Shown: positions 6,923-7,467 of the stretch, piece by piece | How the letters are laid out: each line of letters begins with the position of its first letter | Numbering within the stretch: the stretch's first letter is position 1 | DNA from: Flavobacteriales bacterium | Lineage (GTDB): Bacteria; Bacteroidota; Bacteroidia; UBA10329 | Assembly: GCA_003456455.1 (NCBI GenBank) | Contig: DMRV01000255.1 | Span: forward strand, 1 to 7,467 | Direction of reading: 5' to 3' | DNA: 7,467 nucleotides | Program-made: the position numbers and the translations under genes | Notes under the pieces: generated by a model | The model's database searches: none | The model's input: only the letters and a program-made list of their open reading frames with translations | What the model was told of the DNA's origin: nothing

Positions 6923-7467
6923 GCAAGGTTCTTGAAGCGAGAAATATTCAGAAGCACTTCCGTTTTCCGGTCGACTTTCATGTGCTGAAAGACATTTCAT
7001 TCAGTATCGACCATGGAGAGTTTGTTTCCATTATGGGGAAATCGGGTTGCGGTAAATCGACTTTGCTTTACATCCTCTCTACAATGGATACAGATTACGA
7101 AGGCGAACTTTTGCTAGATGAGAAGCTGATTACGAACAATACTGCCGATGAACTGGCTTTATTGAGAAATGAAAAAATAGGATTCGTTTTTCAGTTCCAT
7201 TACCTCTTGCCAGAATTTACCGTGCTTGATAATGTGATGCTTCCCGCTCGGAAATTGGGAATAAAGAGTTTGGACGAAATCCGAGAAGACGCAATGGAGA
7301 AACTTCGATTGCTAGATATCCACGACCAAGCGAACAAAAAAGCTACAATGATTTCTGGAGGTCAGAAACAGCGCGTTGCAATTGCAAGAGCATTGATTAA
7401 TGACCCCGTAATTATTATGGGAGATGAGCCCACTGGAAACTTAGACAGCAAGAATTCGGATACGGTT
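6919..7467 (+). CDS. ABC transporter ATP-binding protein (LolD/MacB ATPase type), 3'-truncated by window
   Basis: The ATG overlaps the permease stop (ATGA), a common arrangement for translational coupling; AGAGGG at 6911-6916 is too close to be an ideal ribosome site. The 183 visible codons cover most of a nucleotide-binding domain, which in this family is usually about 220-240 residues. Seen: Walker A GKSGCGKST (40-48), Q-loop FVFQFHYLLPEFTVLDNV (Q92), signature ISGGQKQR (145-152), Walker B VIIMGDE (164-170) with catalytic E170, PTGNLD and the D-loop NLDS (174-177). The H-loop histidine lies beyond the window. The PEFTVLDNVMLPA and DEPTGNLDS stretches place it in the LolD/MacB/FtsE group that energises FtsX-type permeases. 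It should bind ATP and power the permease encoded just upstream. Signature isoleucine for leucine and glycine before the Walker B aspartate are mild variants, not inactivating. Confidence 0.93.
   Translation, partial: MSKVLEARNIQKHFRFPVDFHVLKDISFSIDHGEFVSIMGKSGCGKSTLLYILSTMDTDYEGELLLDEKLITNNTADELALLRNEKIGFVFQFHYLLPEFTVLDNVMLPARKLGIKSLDEIREDAMEKLRLLDIHDQANKKATMISGGQKQRVAIARALINDPVIIMGDEPTGNLDSKNSDTV

Noticed and set aside
1..7467. A defence system, CRISPR array, prophage or conjugative element
   Set aside because: No direct-repeat arrays, nucleases, integrases, transposases or phage-type proteins are visible on either strand.

Overview
The window looks like chromosomal DNA from a Bacteroidota bacterium, most likely a flavobacterium-like marine or freshwater lineage. 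Three consecutive proteins end in type IX secretion system (T9SS) type A sorting domains with the YPNP hallmark. Start codons mostly lack a Shine-Dalgarno sequence, and base composition is moderately AT-rich. The taxonomic call below phylum level is inference.

All six genes lie on the + strand in two blocks. Block 1 (1-4416) is a compact run of three secreted proteins separated by only 6 nt each: an arylsulfotransferase-like protein whose N-terminus lies outside the window, a CotH-family kinase-like protein with Ig-like and lamin-tail domains, and a seven-bladed propeller of the two-component-regulator (Reg_prop) type. All visible C-termini carry a T9SS domain, so the three products probably reach the cell surface or medium together. 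A strong intrinsic terminator (4438-4468) closes this block.

Block 2 (4567 to the window end) encodes an ABC-type envelope export machine: a lipoprotein periplasmic adaptor (HlyD/MacA class), an FtsX/MacB/LolC-like permease, and a LolD/MacB-like ATPase cut by the window end. Adaptor and permease are 4 nt apart; permease and ATPase overlap by 4 nt (ATGA). The adaptor has an intact R-x3-L-x6-S tip motif of the kind that docks onto TolC-family channels, which favours a tripartite exporter over a pure LolCDE lipoprotein sorter, although no outer-membrane channel gene is visible.

I see no RNA gene, insertion sequence, integrase, CRISPR array or origin. The most unusual feature is the pairing of a putative sulfotransferase and a putative protein kinase with a propeller as co-exported T9SS cargo. 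Each family is known; the combination as a functional unit is a hypothesis.
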